Shown here in pieces: positions 62,001-64,000 of a stretch of 64,000 nt of DNA. Source of the stretch: Phallusia mammillata (taxonomy: Eukaryota > Chordata > Ascidiacea > Phlebobranchia > Ascidiidae); NCBI GenBank assembly GCA_003260075.1, contig QLIY01000406.1, positions 62,001 through 126,000 on the forward strand. The letters run 5' to 3'. How positions within the stretch are numbered: the first letter of the stretch is position 1; every line of letters starts with the position of its first letter. The notes under the pieces were generated by a model. It was not told the origin of the DNA, ran no database searches, and worked only from the letters and a program-made list of their open reading frames with translations. A program made the position numbers and the translations under genes.

Positions 62001-64000
62001 TGGTCTGGATTAAGGTTTTGGGAAACTTTATTACTAATCAATATATTATCATTTTAAGTATTTGTATGAAATCCCGAAACTGAGCAAAATAACTAATGCA
62101 AAGTACGCAAGAGTTATTCAGATCTCAATTGCTAAAACCCATTAAAAAACTAGCCTGTATAGCTTTTCACTGGATAGCTTAACACTTTTAAGTGTCCTAC
62201 TATAACAATTCGATTTTTTCACAGTTGCTGACGTTCAATTGCCACGTGCGCAGCCGCGATGGGGGGGGGGGCAAATTGCTGTAACCCATTAAAAAACTAG
62301 CCTGTATAGCTTTTCACTTTTAAGTGTCCTACTATAACAATTCGATTTTTTTCACAGTTGCTGACGTTCAATTGCCACGTGCGCAGCCGCGATGTGCGCA
62401 GTGTGATCGTCAGCAATAGATCCAATCAACGCTGGACACTGCAACCAGTGATCGACGGCGAGTTTTGGGCGGGAGCAGATACGTTCGTGCTCGACGCTCA
62501 ACAAAGTAAACCGTACGAACTGACTTACAGACCACTAAGTATGACAACAGATGGCAAGAAACATCAGGTACAAGTGCCAAGTTTTAGGGTTGTTTGTGTA
62601 AGTTTAAGTTGGCAAATGTGGTGAAAAACTGTGCTGTATAAAGAGCTTGCCACGATTATTGTACACATTTTTTTCCAGACGTTAAATCAAGTACGAAAGT
62701 GTACCAAAAACGTATTTAACCAAATAAACCAGTCCGAAAAAATATAGAGGTTGAATTTCTTGGTTAAACACTTAGTAATTTTTTTAAACAAATGGCGCTC
62801 TTTTGGACATAACTGCTTTTTGCGCGTTTTCAATAGAAAACGATTTTTCACTGAAGAAAGGTCATGCAGCACGCTTTTATCGATGAAAACAGTTTTTTCC
62901 ACTAACTTACCAATTTATTCGTTTACGTGTGTTATTTTCCTGATTCAGATTAAACTTTGCTTTTGCTATTCTAATAATTGGGGGGGGGGTACTTAGTAAT
63001 TTTTTTAAACAAATGGTGCTCTTTTGGACATGACTGCTTTTTACGTGTTTTCAATAGAAAACGATTTTTCAATAAAGAAAAGCCATGCAGAACGATGAAA
63101 AAAGTTTTTTTCCACTAACTTACCAATTTATTCGTATACGTGTATTATTTTCCTGATTCAGATTAAACTTTGCTTTTGCTATTCTAATAATTATGTACTC
63201 CACCCTTACAGGGTTCGGTTTTCTTTCCTCTTCCGGACGGCACCGGACTGCTTTACAATCTACAAGGCCAAGCTGATCCACCCAAACCTGTATCAAGCAT
63301 ATCGCGTGATGTCCCTTGCAAGACTGCGTACGTTGAGCTGCTAACTGTAGCAAACTGGCTGCGAAAACCACAGAGGTAAAAGTCACAAAATCATTTTTGG
63401 CGGCTCTTTGTCTGCTAAGTAATTTTGTTCAGCTGTTGTAACAATGGTAGCACATACAACAAGCTTTTTGGCCTTTAAGTATATTTCTTAAAAAGATTAT
63501 TTTGAGCGATGATAAATAAAATAATCGACAGTCAGCATTTCAATTTTAAGTACATATCTTTCAATCTTGAAATCGGGGGGGGGGCACAACAAGCTTTTTG
63601 GCCTTTAAGTATATTTCTTAAAAAGATTATTTCGAGCGATGATAAATTAAATAATTGACAGTCAGCATTTCAATTTTAAGTACATATCTTTCAATCTTGA
63701 AATCTAGTTTATCACCAAATATGGTGGACGTCCTGAAACCATCTAAAAGTTATCATGCATCATCAGTGGTGCATGGACCAAAACCGTTGAATGCTACTTT
63801 AAAGCATGTGGGCATCTACACAATAAAAACTGTTTTATCAATGGATTCGATAACATTAACATAGCAACTTCCTAAAAAATGATTAATTGCAGATGCCCGT
63901 CTGTAAGAGAAACTGCTGCTATGTAATATTCGAAAATATTTATCAATTTTCCGAAAATATACGTACAACGGTTGAAGATACCAGATAAGCTGATAGTGTA
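3766..64000 (+). CDS. HYDIN: HYDIN, axonemal central-pair protein (88 exons traced, C-terminus beyond window)
   Basis: Known family role: HYDIN is a roughly 5,000-residue protein of the C2 projection of the ciliary central pair, needed for normal beating; its loss causes hydrocephalus and ciliary dyskinesia in mammals. Here 88 plus-strand exons join in consistent phase into about 4,900 codons. They follow vertebrate HYDIN in order from near its N-terminus to about residue 4,700. Recognisable stretches include VELMDMSETTHQK (exon 2), GARAILDFPDEVNFG (5), GPTFHFDVPRLRFG (11), EVFDILPLYGTLEPG (24), GIAIIVHGPPMSGKT (37-38), VVFDGLETLF (43), GLGPKGPPIPPPAIFSV (50), GEGNLPRVTV (65), DWDDRMRIVKWVDV (70) and FFPLPDGTGLLY (87). 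Exon coordinates are given in the block entries below. Exons 12, 23, 52 and 81 are damaged by homopolymer junctions. About 400 C-terminal residues are missing to the right. Confidence 0.95.
6391..6548. mobile_element. small hAT-like MITE in HYDIN intron 6
   Basis: The ends CAGTGGTTCCCTACC and GGTTGGGAACCACTG are inverted. The flanks TACTACAG and CATTACAG match at six of eight positions. A related right half lies at about 56510-56604, sharing the internal GCATCTACTATGTAGTA. A 36-nt end fragment is near 28005-28040. Confidence 0.7.
7999..8493. mobile_element. hAT-like MITE with exact target duplication
   Basis: The termini CAGTGTTTCATACCGGAACG and its inverted partner are near perfect over more than 20 bp. 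TTGATAAC flanks both sides exactly (7991-7998, 8494-8501). The interior is made of repeated CGTTCCGGT/ACCGGAACG motifs and is strongly self-complementary. No coding capacity. It lies in HYDIN intron 8. Confidence 0.85.
8629..9091. mobile_element. hAT-like MITE with exact target duplication
   Basis: The ends CAGGGGTCCGCAAATA and TATTTGCGGACCCCTG are inverted, followed inward by GGGTCGCGA-type subterminal repeats. TTCTATAG occurs exactly on both sides (8621-8628, 9092-9099). No transposase. It lies in HYDIN intron 8 beside the previous element. A fragment of a related end is at about 53884-53948. Confidence 0.85.
9195..13167 (+). CDS. HYDIN: HYDIN exons 9-14: ASH/MSP-like modules, exon 12 broken
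   Basis: Exons: 9195-9413, 10066-10307, 10847-10989, 11279-11349 (broken), 12588-12746, 13054-13167. Exon 9 (EGDIWPNSTAEVTVVFKP, DITGRESRLPLKVRGDG) and exons 10-11 (AVLTNKGDIDAIFSL; NVIGPTFHFDVPRLRFG) follow vertebrate HYDIN closely. Exon 12 starts well (GDGVGEPSISSANDLG) but runs into ten C at 11350-11359, after which the frame soon stops and no donor is found. Exon 13 resumes with GTIRPQSETRIMVTLC in phase 0. By comparison with vertebrates about 20-30 codons, including the strand before GTIRPQ, are absent from the assembly. Exon 14 contains PVLDFGRCFLNHPYQ. Confidence 0.9.
11594..12260. mobile_element. hAT-like element broken by C-run duplications
   Basis: The left end CAGGGGTGGGGAACCTGCGG and right end AGTTGCCCGCCCCTG form imperfect inverted termini. 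Inside, about 190 bp is present twice (11821-11996 and 12009-12207), separated by C runs. The flanks show no clear target duplication, perhaps because of the disturbed assembly. The rest of this intron (11360-11593, 12261-12587) holds another C-run duplication and nothing else recognised. Confidence 0.55.
11825..12060. promoter_or_regulatory. cluster of five TGACGTCA palindromes
   Basis: Exact CRE-type octamers begin at 11825, 11844, 12010, 12029 and 12053. The last is followed by CACGTG. The first four are two pairs created by the local duplication. They lie inside a MITE-like element in a HYDIN intron, so a regulatory role is uncertain. Confidence 0.35.
13641..13673 (-). ncRNA. second hammerhead-like core, minus strand (candidate)
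   Basis: On the minus strand CTGATGA (13673-13667) is followed by a stem of up to ten positions with one mismatch and one wobble, palindromic CCTGTACAGG at its tip, then GAAAC (13645-13641). Downstream comes TTCGGAATAAAAATAC. A similar tail, CGAAACGTCGGAATAAAAATAC in two parts, lies on the plus strand at about 13698-13722, making an inverted pair. Helix I is not evident. Confidence 0.35.
14091..18617 (+). CDS. HYDIN: HYDIN exons 15-21: ASH/MSP-like modules
   Basis: Exons: 14091-14255, 14928-15080, 15476-15579, 15828-16104, 16829-16941, 17673-17931, 18429-18617. Every intron keeps phase. Landmarks are IFGSPEPPLQLACAGEGPV split across exons 15-16 (one residue omitted here at the junction), WLVEPNRGTIPPESVVQLTV in 17, LGPHFAKAKLVRRFKLINRG in 18, FQLHPNRFALEPGQSMNVTL in 19, LCHAIIGKANGKERIMRA in 20 and DFYGSPQSRLEINLS in 21. 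They correspond in order to vertebrate HYDIN between roughly residues 730 and 1110. A second partial copy of exon 21 lies just upstream at 18276-18372. Confidence 0.92.
16521..16688. mobile_element. short hAT-like MITE with exact target duplication
   Basis: The ends CAGGGTACAACCCC and TTAAGAACCACTG are only loosely inverted, but CTCTATAC is repeated exactly on both sides (16513-16520, 16689-16696). 168 bp, non-coding, in HYDIN intron 18. Confidence 0.7.
18276..18372 (+). pseudogene. extra partial copy of HYDIN exon 21
   Basis: This is the first 97 nt of exon 21 with its own acceptor (TTTTTAG), cut by ten C at 18373-18382. It differs from the full exon at eight positions, all third-codon and synonymous. 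That fits an alternative allele placed in tandem rather than a decayed duplicate. Confidence 0.8.
18901..23339 (+). CDS. HYDIN: HYDIN exons 22-27: modules with an acidic variable insert
   Basis: Exons: 18901-19061, 19410-19621, 20573-20901, 21032-21140, 21779-21994, 23100-23339. Exon 22 (EVDFGCILNDTEVARYIDIT) and exons 24-25 (VEEVFDILPLYGTLEPGETQ; GGPKYEVKLQGEASLIEY) are strongly conserved. Exon 23 is a low-complexity acidic insert. Its C run at 19567-19576 has ten bases where nine would keep the frame, so the exon reads into a TGA unless one C is ignored. Exon 25 ends at a GC donor (AACAG then GCAAGC at 21141). Exons 26-27 contain SHLKLENCGRVGFDF, YLPGVPEKFHKSFE and VRGEGIFPRLSLDLP. Confidence 0.9.
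21995..23099. other. HYDIN intron 26
   Basis: This contains a locally duplicated segment of about 190 bp (about 22342-22534 and 22545-22737) separated by ten C. One copy has a small TAAGCT insertion. No other recognised feature. Confidence 0.6.
23774..27091 (+). CDS. HYDIN: HYDIN exons 28-34: modules before the kinase-like region
   Basis: Exons: 23774-23928, 24158-24294, 24631-24767, 25190-25384, 25581-25730, 26228-26467, 26926-27091. Family landmarks are LDVQMEVERLLLRDF (28), YVLDFGYVILGNVRSHIV (29), PDHETVDFKVTFDPRGGN (30), VDFEAVQCGQCKVVTVQLY (31), HVPMHLRRKLRKENKPKP (32), VKGEGLEPRLDFEPNLVEFG (33) and LMKGYDEHGNLLLPPRLAG (34). The end of exon 28 and the start of exon 29 are present twice: 23895-23928 with 24001-24030, and 24041-24087 with 24158 onward. 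The second copy of exon 29 is the complete one. Confidence 0.92.
24001..24087 (+). pseudogene. extra copies of exon 29 start and exon 28 end around a C run
   Basis: 24001-24030 is the first 30 nt of exon 29 with two synonymous differences from 24158-24187. It runs into C at 24031-24040. 24041-24087 then restarts inside exon 28 with its donor. The intron between is also duplicated in diverged form (23929-24000 and 24088-24157). Confidence 0.8.
27143..27745. repeat. diverged tandem duplication in HYDIN intron 34
   Basis: About 280-300 bp (27143-27420) recurs in diverged form at 27450-27745. Shared landmarks are CTGCAG..TTTGG.AAGCTT, TTTTTGTACA, TTTTGGAA.CCTTGTA and TTTTTACGAA. There is no homopolymer between the copies. 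A 24-nt piece is repeated again at 27541-27596. This looks like a real, older intronic duplication. Confidence 0.6.
27794..29887 (+). CDS. HYDIN: HYDIN exons 35-40: adenylate-kinase-like P-loop region
   Basis: Exons: 27794-27894, 28065-28146, 28550-28696, 29017-29117, 29459-29575, 29731-29887. Exons 35-36 are acidic linker. Exon 37 carries VSAAIARHLGIDLTAEGRAA, then GIAIIVHGPPMSG. Exon 38 opens with KTNTSVQLAKTYGAARLTID. Together they make an intact Walker A motif GPPMSGKT, split by an intron inside the glycine codon. Position is about residue 2035-2115. Vertebrate HYDIN has the same adenylate-kinase-like fold here. Exon 40 has the conserved GLRARELC segment followed by a G/A-rich linker. The P-loop residues suggest nucleotide binding is still possible; activity is not shown by the sequence. 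Confidence 0.93.
30330..31832 (+). CDS. HYDIN: HYDIN exons 41-43: end of the kinase-like region
   Basis: Exons: 30330-30463, 31034-31174, 31649-31832. Exon 41 is a serine-rich variable linker. Exon 42 has RRLSVSASVAGEEGLVSCVL and PEELLVEILAERLQ, and exon 43 has DCHQGVVFDGLETLFSANL then ALLKAINNRKHIYFV. These match the second half of the vertebrate HYDIN adenylate-kinase-like region. VVFDGL resembles a Walker-B-like strand (hydrophobics then Asp). All three junction phases agree. Confidence 0.93.
31318..31600. repeat. about 100-bp unit repeated three times in HYDIN intron 42
   Basis: Three degenerate units (about 31318-31415, 31416-31520, 31521-31600) share AATAACATTGTA/AATAGCATTTTA, TTCAAT or TTCAACGCT, and the first two share AATTC.AAA.TCAAGTTAT and CATACT. 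The remainder of the intron is unremarkable AT-rich sequence. Confidence 0.5.
32357..35843 (+). CDS. HYDIN: HYDIN exons 44-49: K/E-rich charged linker
   Basis: Exons: 32357-32498, 32924-33066, 33538-33721, 34266-34495, 35043-35230, 35700-35843. Exon 44 has MDEDEYDALSDSEKEAIEQK, and exons 45 and 48 are long single-helix-like stretches of E, K and R (ERMERERLERERIALLEQ; ERLEREKLEKEKAEKEKAEK). Exon 47 retains the conserved island FKTFDHSLPLISHVLDFWDR. Exon 49 is acidic and ends HLPSVEE. Composition and order match the charged linker after the kinase-like region in vertebrate HYDIN. The 3' end of exon 49 is repeated at 35920-35935 after a C run. Confidence 0.9.
33722..35042. other. HYDIN introns 46 and 47
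   Basis: Apart from exon 47 (34266-34495) the two introns are AT-rich with no repeat, homopolymer run or open frame that I can support. The same is true of intron 45 (33067-33537) except for a short GGGCCGAACTTGGG piece near 33420 that resembles the GGCCCGAATC family. Confidence 0.5.
36419..40205 (+). CDS. HYDIN: HYDIN exons 50-55: second ASH/MSP series begins, exon 52 damaged
   Basis: Exons: 36419-36642, 37183-37419, 37941-38261, 38723-38882, 39350-39508, 39993-40205. Exon 50 contains the hallmark GLGLGPKGPPIPPPAIFSV. Exon 51 runs through an internal GTAAGA that is not used and ends FKILKLSHFR. Exon 52 begins WVVPAFGETIVRIRFLSEEL, then 80 C at 38004-38083, then HQLFCRGVCAFPTISREPRI. Vertebrates have about 16 ordinary residues at that place, so the apparent run of about 26 prolines is not credible although the frame stays open. 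Exons 53-55 (NMERMTIMNTSPL; IWAYPKTAGRFIDTIVCCV; LPVAWRVAGMENMGDDFS) are well conserved. Confidence 0.92.
37458..37590. repeat. GGTTAATCGCCGCATAA-type dispersed repeat
   Basis: The inverted motifs CCGGTTAATC and GATTAAGCG recur around a short core. Similar sequence appears near 37800-37915, 39593-39660, 46448-46600 and 61970-62020. Probably non-autonomous DNA element remnants; ends not defined. Confidence 0.4.
38004..38083. repeat. 80-nt C run inside HYDIN exon 52
   Basis: Eighty consecutive C interrupt a conserved exon where vertebrates have about 16 unrelated residues. The reading frame happens to remain open as polyproline. It is best read as a gap stand-in. Confidence 0.85.
40622..40925. 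repeat. SINE-like dispersed repeat, locally duplicated
   Basis: The motif GCCTTGTCATACTGGGATAC with CTCGATTCGGTAT occurs twice here across a C run (40777-40786). Diverged relatives are at about 39842-39930 and 48898-48975. It lies in intron 55, which has a second C-run duplication at about 40950-41118 and no other recognised feature. Confidence 0.5.
41170..46947 (+). CDS. HYDIN: HYDIN exons 56-65: ASH/MSP-like modules
   Basis: Exons: 41170-41369, 41701-41803, 42447-42575, 43290-43415, 43510-43621, 44039-44205, 44791-44961, 45305-45415, 45876-46049, 46735-46947. Landmarks: FPKGADGGLDFGTIRVMDES (56), ILKCQVIEPNIGDGREVIAS (58), YAIFPSTDINFGPMVLNTKK (59), FTVYPGFGTILPGGVQSITV (61), LSIDISDRDPTDNASGIPYR (62), SNVIVGRKSYARFKISN (63), RIHDIFEVEMSKAQIQPHSF (64) and ISGEGNLPRVTVANPSVRN (65). 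Exon 62 ends at a GC donor (AAGAG then GCAAGT at 44962). Short extra copies of the 5' end of exon 58 and the 3' end of exon 65 flank C runs. Confidence 0.93.
42306..42322 (+). pseudogene. truncated copy of HYDIN exon 58 start
   Basis: Seventeen nt identical to the start of exon 58 follow a matching acceptor. They are cut by 12 C at 42323-42334, after which an upstream intron segment repeats. Confidence 0.7.
44317..44476. mobile_element. Tc1/pogo-like MITE family (TAAACCTCGGTTAATC)
   Basis: The termini TAAACCTCGATTA and TAACCGAGGTTTACTG are inverted around 160 bp. Related copies occur at 25912-26068 and about 50961-51115. The terminal sequence resembles pogo/Tigger-type ends, but no clear TA duplication is visible, so the class is tentative. 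Confidence 0.5.
46967..47011 (+). pseudogene. extra copy of HYDIN exon 65 end
   Basis: About 45 nt identical to the end of exon 65 follow a ten-C run at 46957-46966. A third fragment of the same end follows at about 47016-47038. Exon 65 proper (46735-46947) keeps a normal donor. Confidence 0.75.
47379..53825 (+). CDS. HYDIN: HYDIN exons 66-76: ASH/MSP-like modules
   Basis: Exons: 47379-47544, 47775-47944, 48571-48859, 49358-49470, 49814-49909, 50604-50764, 51144-51272, 51874-52041, 52445-52669, 52889-53027, 53660-53825. Landmarks: YRIQLYGEGFK (67), FGDCDVGATKDRTFTLSNHS and FAPNVGHLHPG (68), DWDDRMRIVKWVDV (70), INFKDTLMYQTRVYE (71), CHFDLDDSDYITSCRRNPEL and LDPNTRVIEFSSIGVNGKN (74), and ESFWKFVILEQNISIPFLLV (76). 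All phases agree. Exon 76 is present almost completely twice; the first copy (53340-53480) is cut by a G run. Confidence 0.93.
48026..48092 (+). pseudogene. extra copy of HYDIN exon 67 end
   Basis: These 67 nt repeat the end of exon 67 with one difference, a synonymous TTG to TTA leucine change, plus donor and intron. They follow ten C at 48016-48025. Confidence 0.8.
50053..50169. mobile_element. foldback MITE-like inverted repeat
   Basis: Arms of about 38 nt (50053-50090 and 50132-50169) are inverted copies with few mismatches, starting GAGAATGGAAAA and ending TTTTCCATTCTC. The spacer is about 41 nt. It lies in HYDIN intron 70. Transcribed, it would fold into one long hairpin. Confidence 0.7.
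50226..50544. mobile_element. GGCCCGAATC-rich element with target duplication
   Basis: This is the best-preserved member of the family. Ends are CAGGGTTGTAAACGGGC and GCCCGACTTGCAGCTCTG. The flanks TGTTACGA and TGTAACGA match at seven of eight, which suggests an hAT-type 8-bp duplication for the whole family. No coding frame. Confidence 0.7.
53340..53480 (+). pseudogene. nearly complete extra copy of HYDIN exon 76
   Basis: The copy runs 141 nt from its acceptor, then hits ten G at 53481-53490. It differs from exon 76 by five bases in four codons (Val, Ile, Leu, Leu), all synonymous. The preceding intron is duplicated too (about 53160-53339 and 53500-53659). Confidence 0.85.
54040..57806 (+). 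CDS. HYDIN: HYDIN exons 77-81: ASH/MSP-like modules, exon 81 truncated
   Basis: Exons: 54040-54187, 54846-55053, 55947-56204, 56753-56922, 57669-57806 (5' end missing). Exon 79 is less conserved and has a KKKK-containing loop. Exon 80 (LDFSFDKHHFGACFIYKAGM) is strongly conserved and ends in phase 2 after KDSKDIR. Exon 81 starts abruptly behind a G run with ASTAEAVFTFYPRNAIKYKE and ends ISGEGTELR. By comparison with vertebrates, about 20-25 codons between them (the strand after KDSKDIR) are absent. The sequence between consists only of two copies of intron. Confidence 0.9.
55882..55937. promoter_or_regulatory. three TGACGTCA palindromes before exon 79
   Basis: Octamers at 55882, 55904 and 55930 repeat in a GTGACGTCAT.AT context within 56 bp, directly upstream of the exon 79 acceptor at 55946. 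They could bind bZIP proteins, be remnants of a short tandem repeat, or act in splicing; the sequence alone does not decide. Confidence 0.35.
57238..57292. repeat. tRNA-derived SINE-like fragment (B box)
   Basis: GTGGGTTCGAATCCCACC matches a tRNA T-arm/B box, but no complete cloverleaf surrounds it. It is repeated at about 57604-57658 by the local duplication. Related pieces are at 15205-15240, 41860-41890 and about 59180-59205. Confidence 0.5.
58650..58829. mobile_element. hAT-like MITE, CAGTGG(A/T)GGGATT ends
   Basis: The ends CAGTGGAGGGATT and AATCCCACCACTG are inverted with one mismatch. The interior is rich in CCGGTT/AACCGG. The flanks GTTAAAAA and GTGACAAA match at six of eight. The same terminal sequence, CAGTGGTGGGATT, appears at 5-17 and again near 100-112 at the left edge. 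Confidence 0.65.
58978..59134. mobile_element. left half of hAT-like MITE cut by a G run
   Basis: This starts CAGGGGTGGGCAACCTGCGG and is closely similar to the element at 59817-60117 for about 150 bp. It ends at the G run 59135-59144. The lost right half is probably an assembly loss. Confidence 0.7.
59498..63375 (+). CDS. HYDIN: HYDIN exons 82-87: ASH/MSP-like modules
   Basis: Exons: 59498-59767, 60849-61018, 61356-61410, 61601-61765, 62358-62567, 63212-63375. Landmarks: RQKLVKFGALRVGQASKHLV (82), VVLDQDSIPFGAVVQRSQSE (83), FRWDSAKFAPDFSISPMQ (84, only 55 nt), GYISPGMEVPFTVTFHPKEL (85), FNCHVRSRDVRSVIVSNRSN (86), and FFPLPDGTGLLYNLQGQADP with NWLRKPQ (87). They match vertebrate HYDIN at about residues 4,300-4,680. 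Exon 83 sits directly behind an inserted MITE. The first 36 nt of exon 86 occur again at 62225-62260 before a G run. Confidence 0.93.
59817..60117. mobile_element. hAT-like MITE with exact target duplication
   Basis: Ends CAGGGGTGGGCAACCTGC and GGTTGCCCACACCTG; CTTTACTC flanks both sides exactly (59809-59816, 60118-60125). 301 bp, non-coding, in HYDIN intron 82. Confidence 0.85.
60584..60772. mobile_element. hAT-like MITE with exact target duplication
   Basis: The ends CAGGGGTCGGCAACC and GGTTGCCGACCACTG are inverted. CCCTACAC flanks both sides exactly (60576-60583, 60773-60780). 189 bp. Its right end lies 76 nt before the acceptor of exon 83. Confidence 0.85.
62225..62260 (+). pseudogene. 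extra copy of HYDIN exon 86 start
   Basis: The first 36 nt of exon 86 with acceptor are cut by a G run at 62261-62271, then the upstream intron repeats before the real exon at 62358. The copies are identical over the exon part. Similar short tails of exon 49 (35920-35935) and exon 78 (55212-55231) follow other runs. Confidence 0.75.
63708..63861 (+). CDS. HYDIN: HYDIN exon 88 (tentative, 3' end unresolved)
   Basis: After the acceptor AAATCTAG at 63707 the phase carried from exon 87 reads LSPNMVDVLKPSKSY and continues to a stop at 63859-63861. The VDVLKPSK segment fits the vertebrate VEILKPEK position, and GIYTIKTVL fits the strand that follows. No good donor is visible before the stop. The true exon end may therefore use a weak donor or be disturbed by the duplication at 63446-63707. 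The gene must continue beyond base 64000. Confidence 0.5.

Larger units (their letters stand above)
51471..63584. repeat. right block of about 14 G-run junctions
   Basis: Runs begin at 51471, 53142, 53481, 54523 (24 nt), 55200, 55442, 55829, 57293, 57659, 57955, 59135, 62261, 62980 and 63575. Again mostly 10 nt, and many have duplicated flanks, for example 56923-57292 with 57303-57658, and 62767-62979 with 62990-63191. No C run of this kind occurs here. Confidence 0.85.

Noticed and set aside
1..64000. CRISPR array, bacterial operon, phage or defence system
   Set aside because: The window is intron-rich eukaryotic sequence dominated by one ciliary gene; no direct-repeat and spacer array or prokaryotic gene layout was seen.

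Overview
This is a eukaryotic, AT-rich, intron-dense window, probably from an invertebrate chordate. A highly polymorphic ascidian such as a Ciona is my best guess, but this is inference. The evidence is compact introns with GT-AG junctions, many short palindromic DNA elements, and a very heterozygous-looking assembly. Almost the whole window is one plus-strand gene, HYDIN, which encodes a giant protein of the ciliary central-pair apparatus. I traced 88 exons by reading frame, splice phase and remembered similarity to vertebrate HYDIN. They run from the start codon at 3766 to the right edge, about 4,900 codons. Roughly the last 400 residues should lie beyond base 64000. Layout: 1-3066 holds the 3' end (five exons) of an unidentified coiled-coil gene on the same strand. 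3067-3765 is its 3' UTR, a spacer and the HYDIN leader. 3766-27091 is HYDIN exons 1-34, with repeated ASH/MSP-like (PapD-fold) modules. 27794-31832 (exons 35-43) is the adenylate-kinase-like P-loop region. 32357-35843 (exons 44-49) is a K/E-rich charged linker. 36419-63861 (exons 50-88) is the second long series of ASH/MSP-like modules. No independent gene was found on the minus strand or in the introns. The introns carry non-autonomous DNA transposons (hAT-like MITEs, several with exact 8-bp target duplications), a GGCCCGAATC-rich repeat family, Tc1/pogo-like repeats and tRNA-derived SINE-like pieces. The most unusual structure is about 50 runs of G or C, mostly exactly 10 nt long. Most are flanked by two copies of the same 30-400 bp of sequence. 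Runs are G at 48-4149, C at 11350-48399 and G at 51471-63584. Where the duplicated sequence includes exon, all 16 differences I counted are synonymous. I read this as unmerged heterozygous contig overlaps, with a homopolymer standing where a gap should be and three differently oriented assembly blocks. It is probably not biology. It does damage HYDIN: exons 12, 52 and 81 have lost sequence, exon 23 is frameshifted, and exon 52 acquires a false polyproline tract. I found no convincing new biological system. The best biological leads are the dense TGACGTCA palindromes, two hammerhead-like motifs, and two GC-AG introns.
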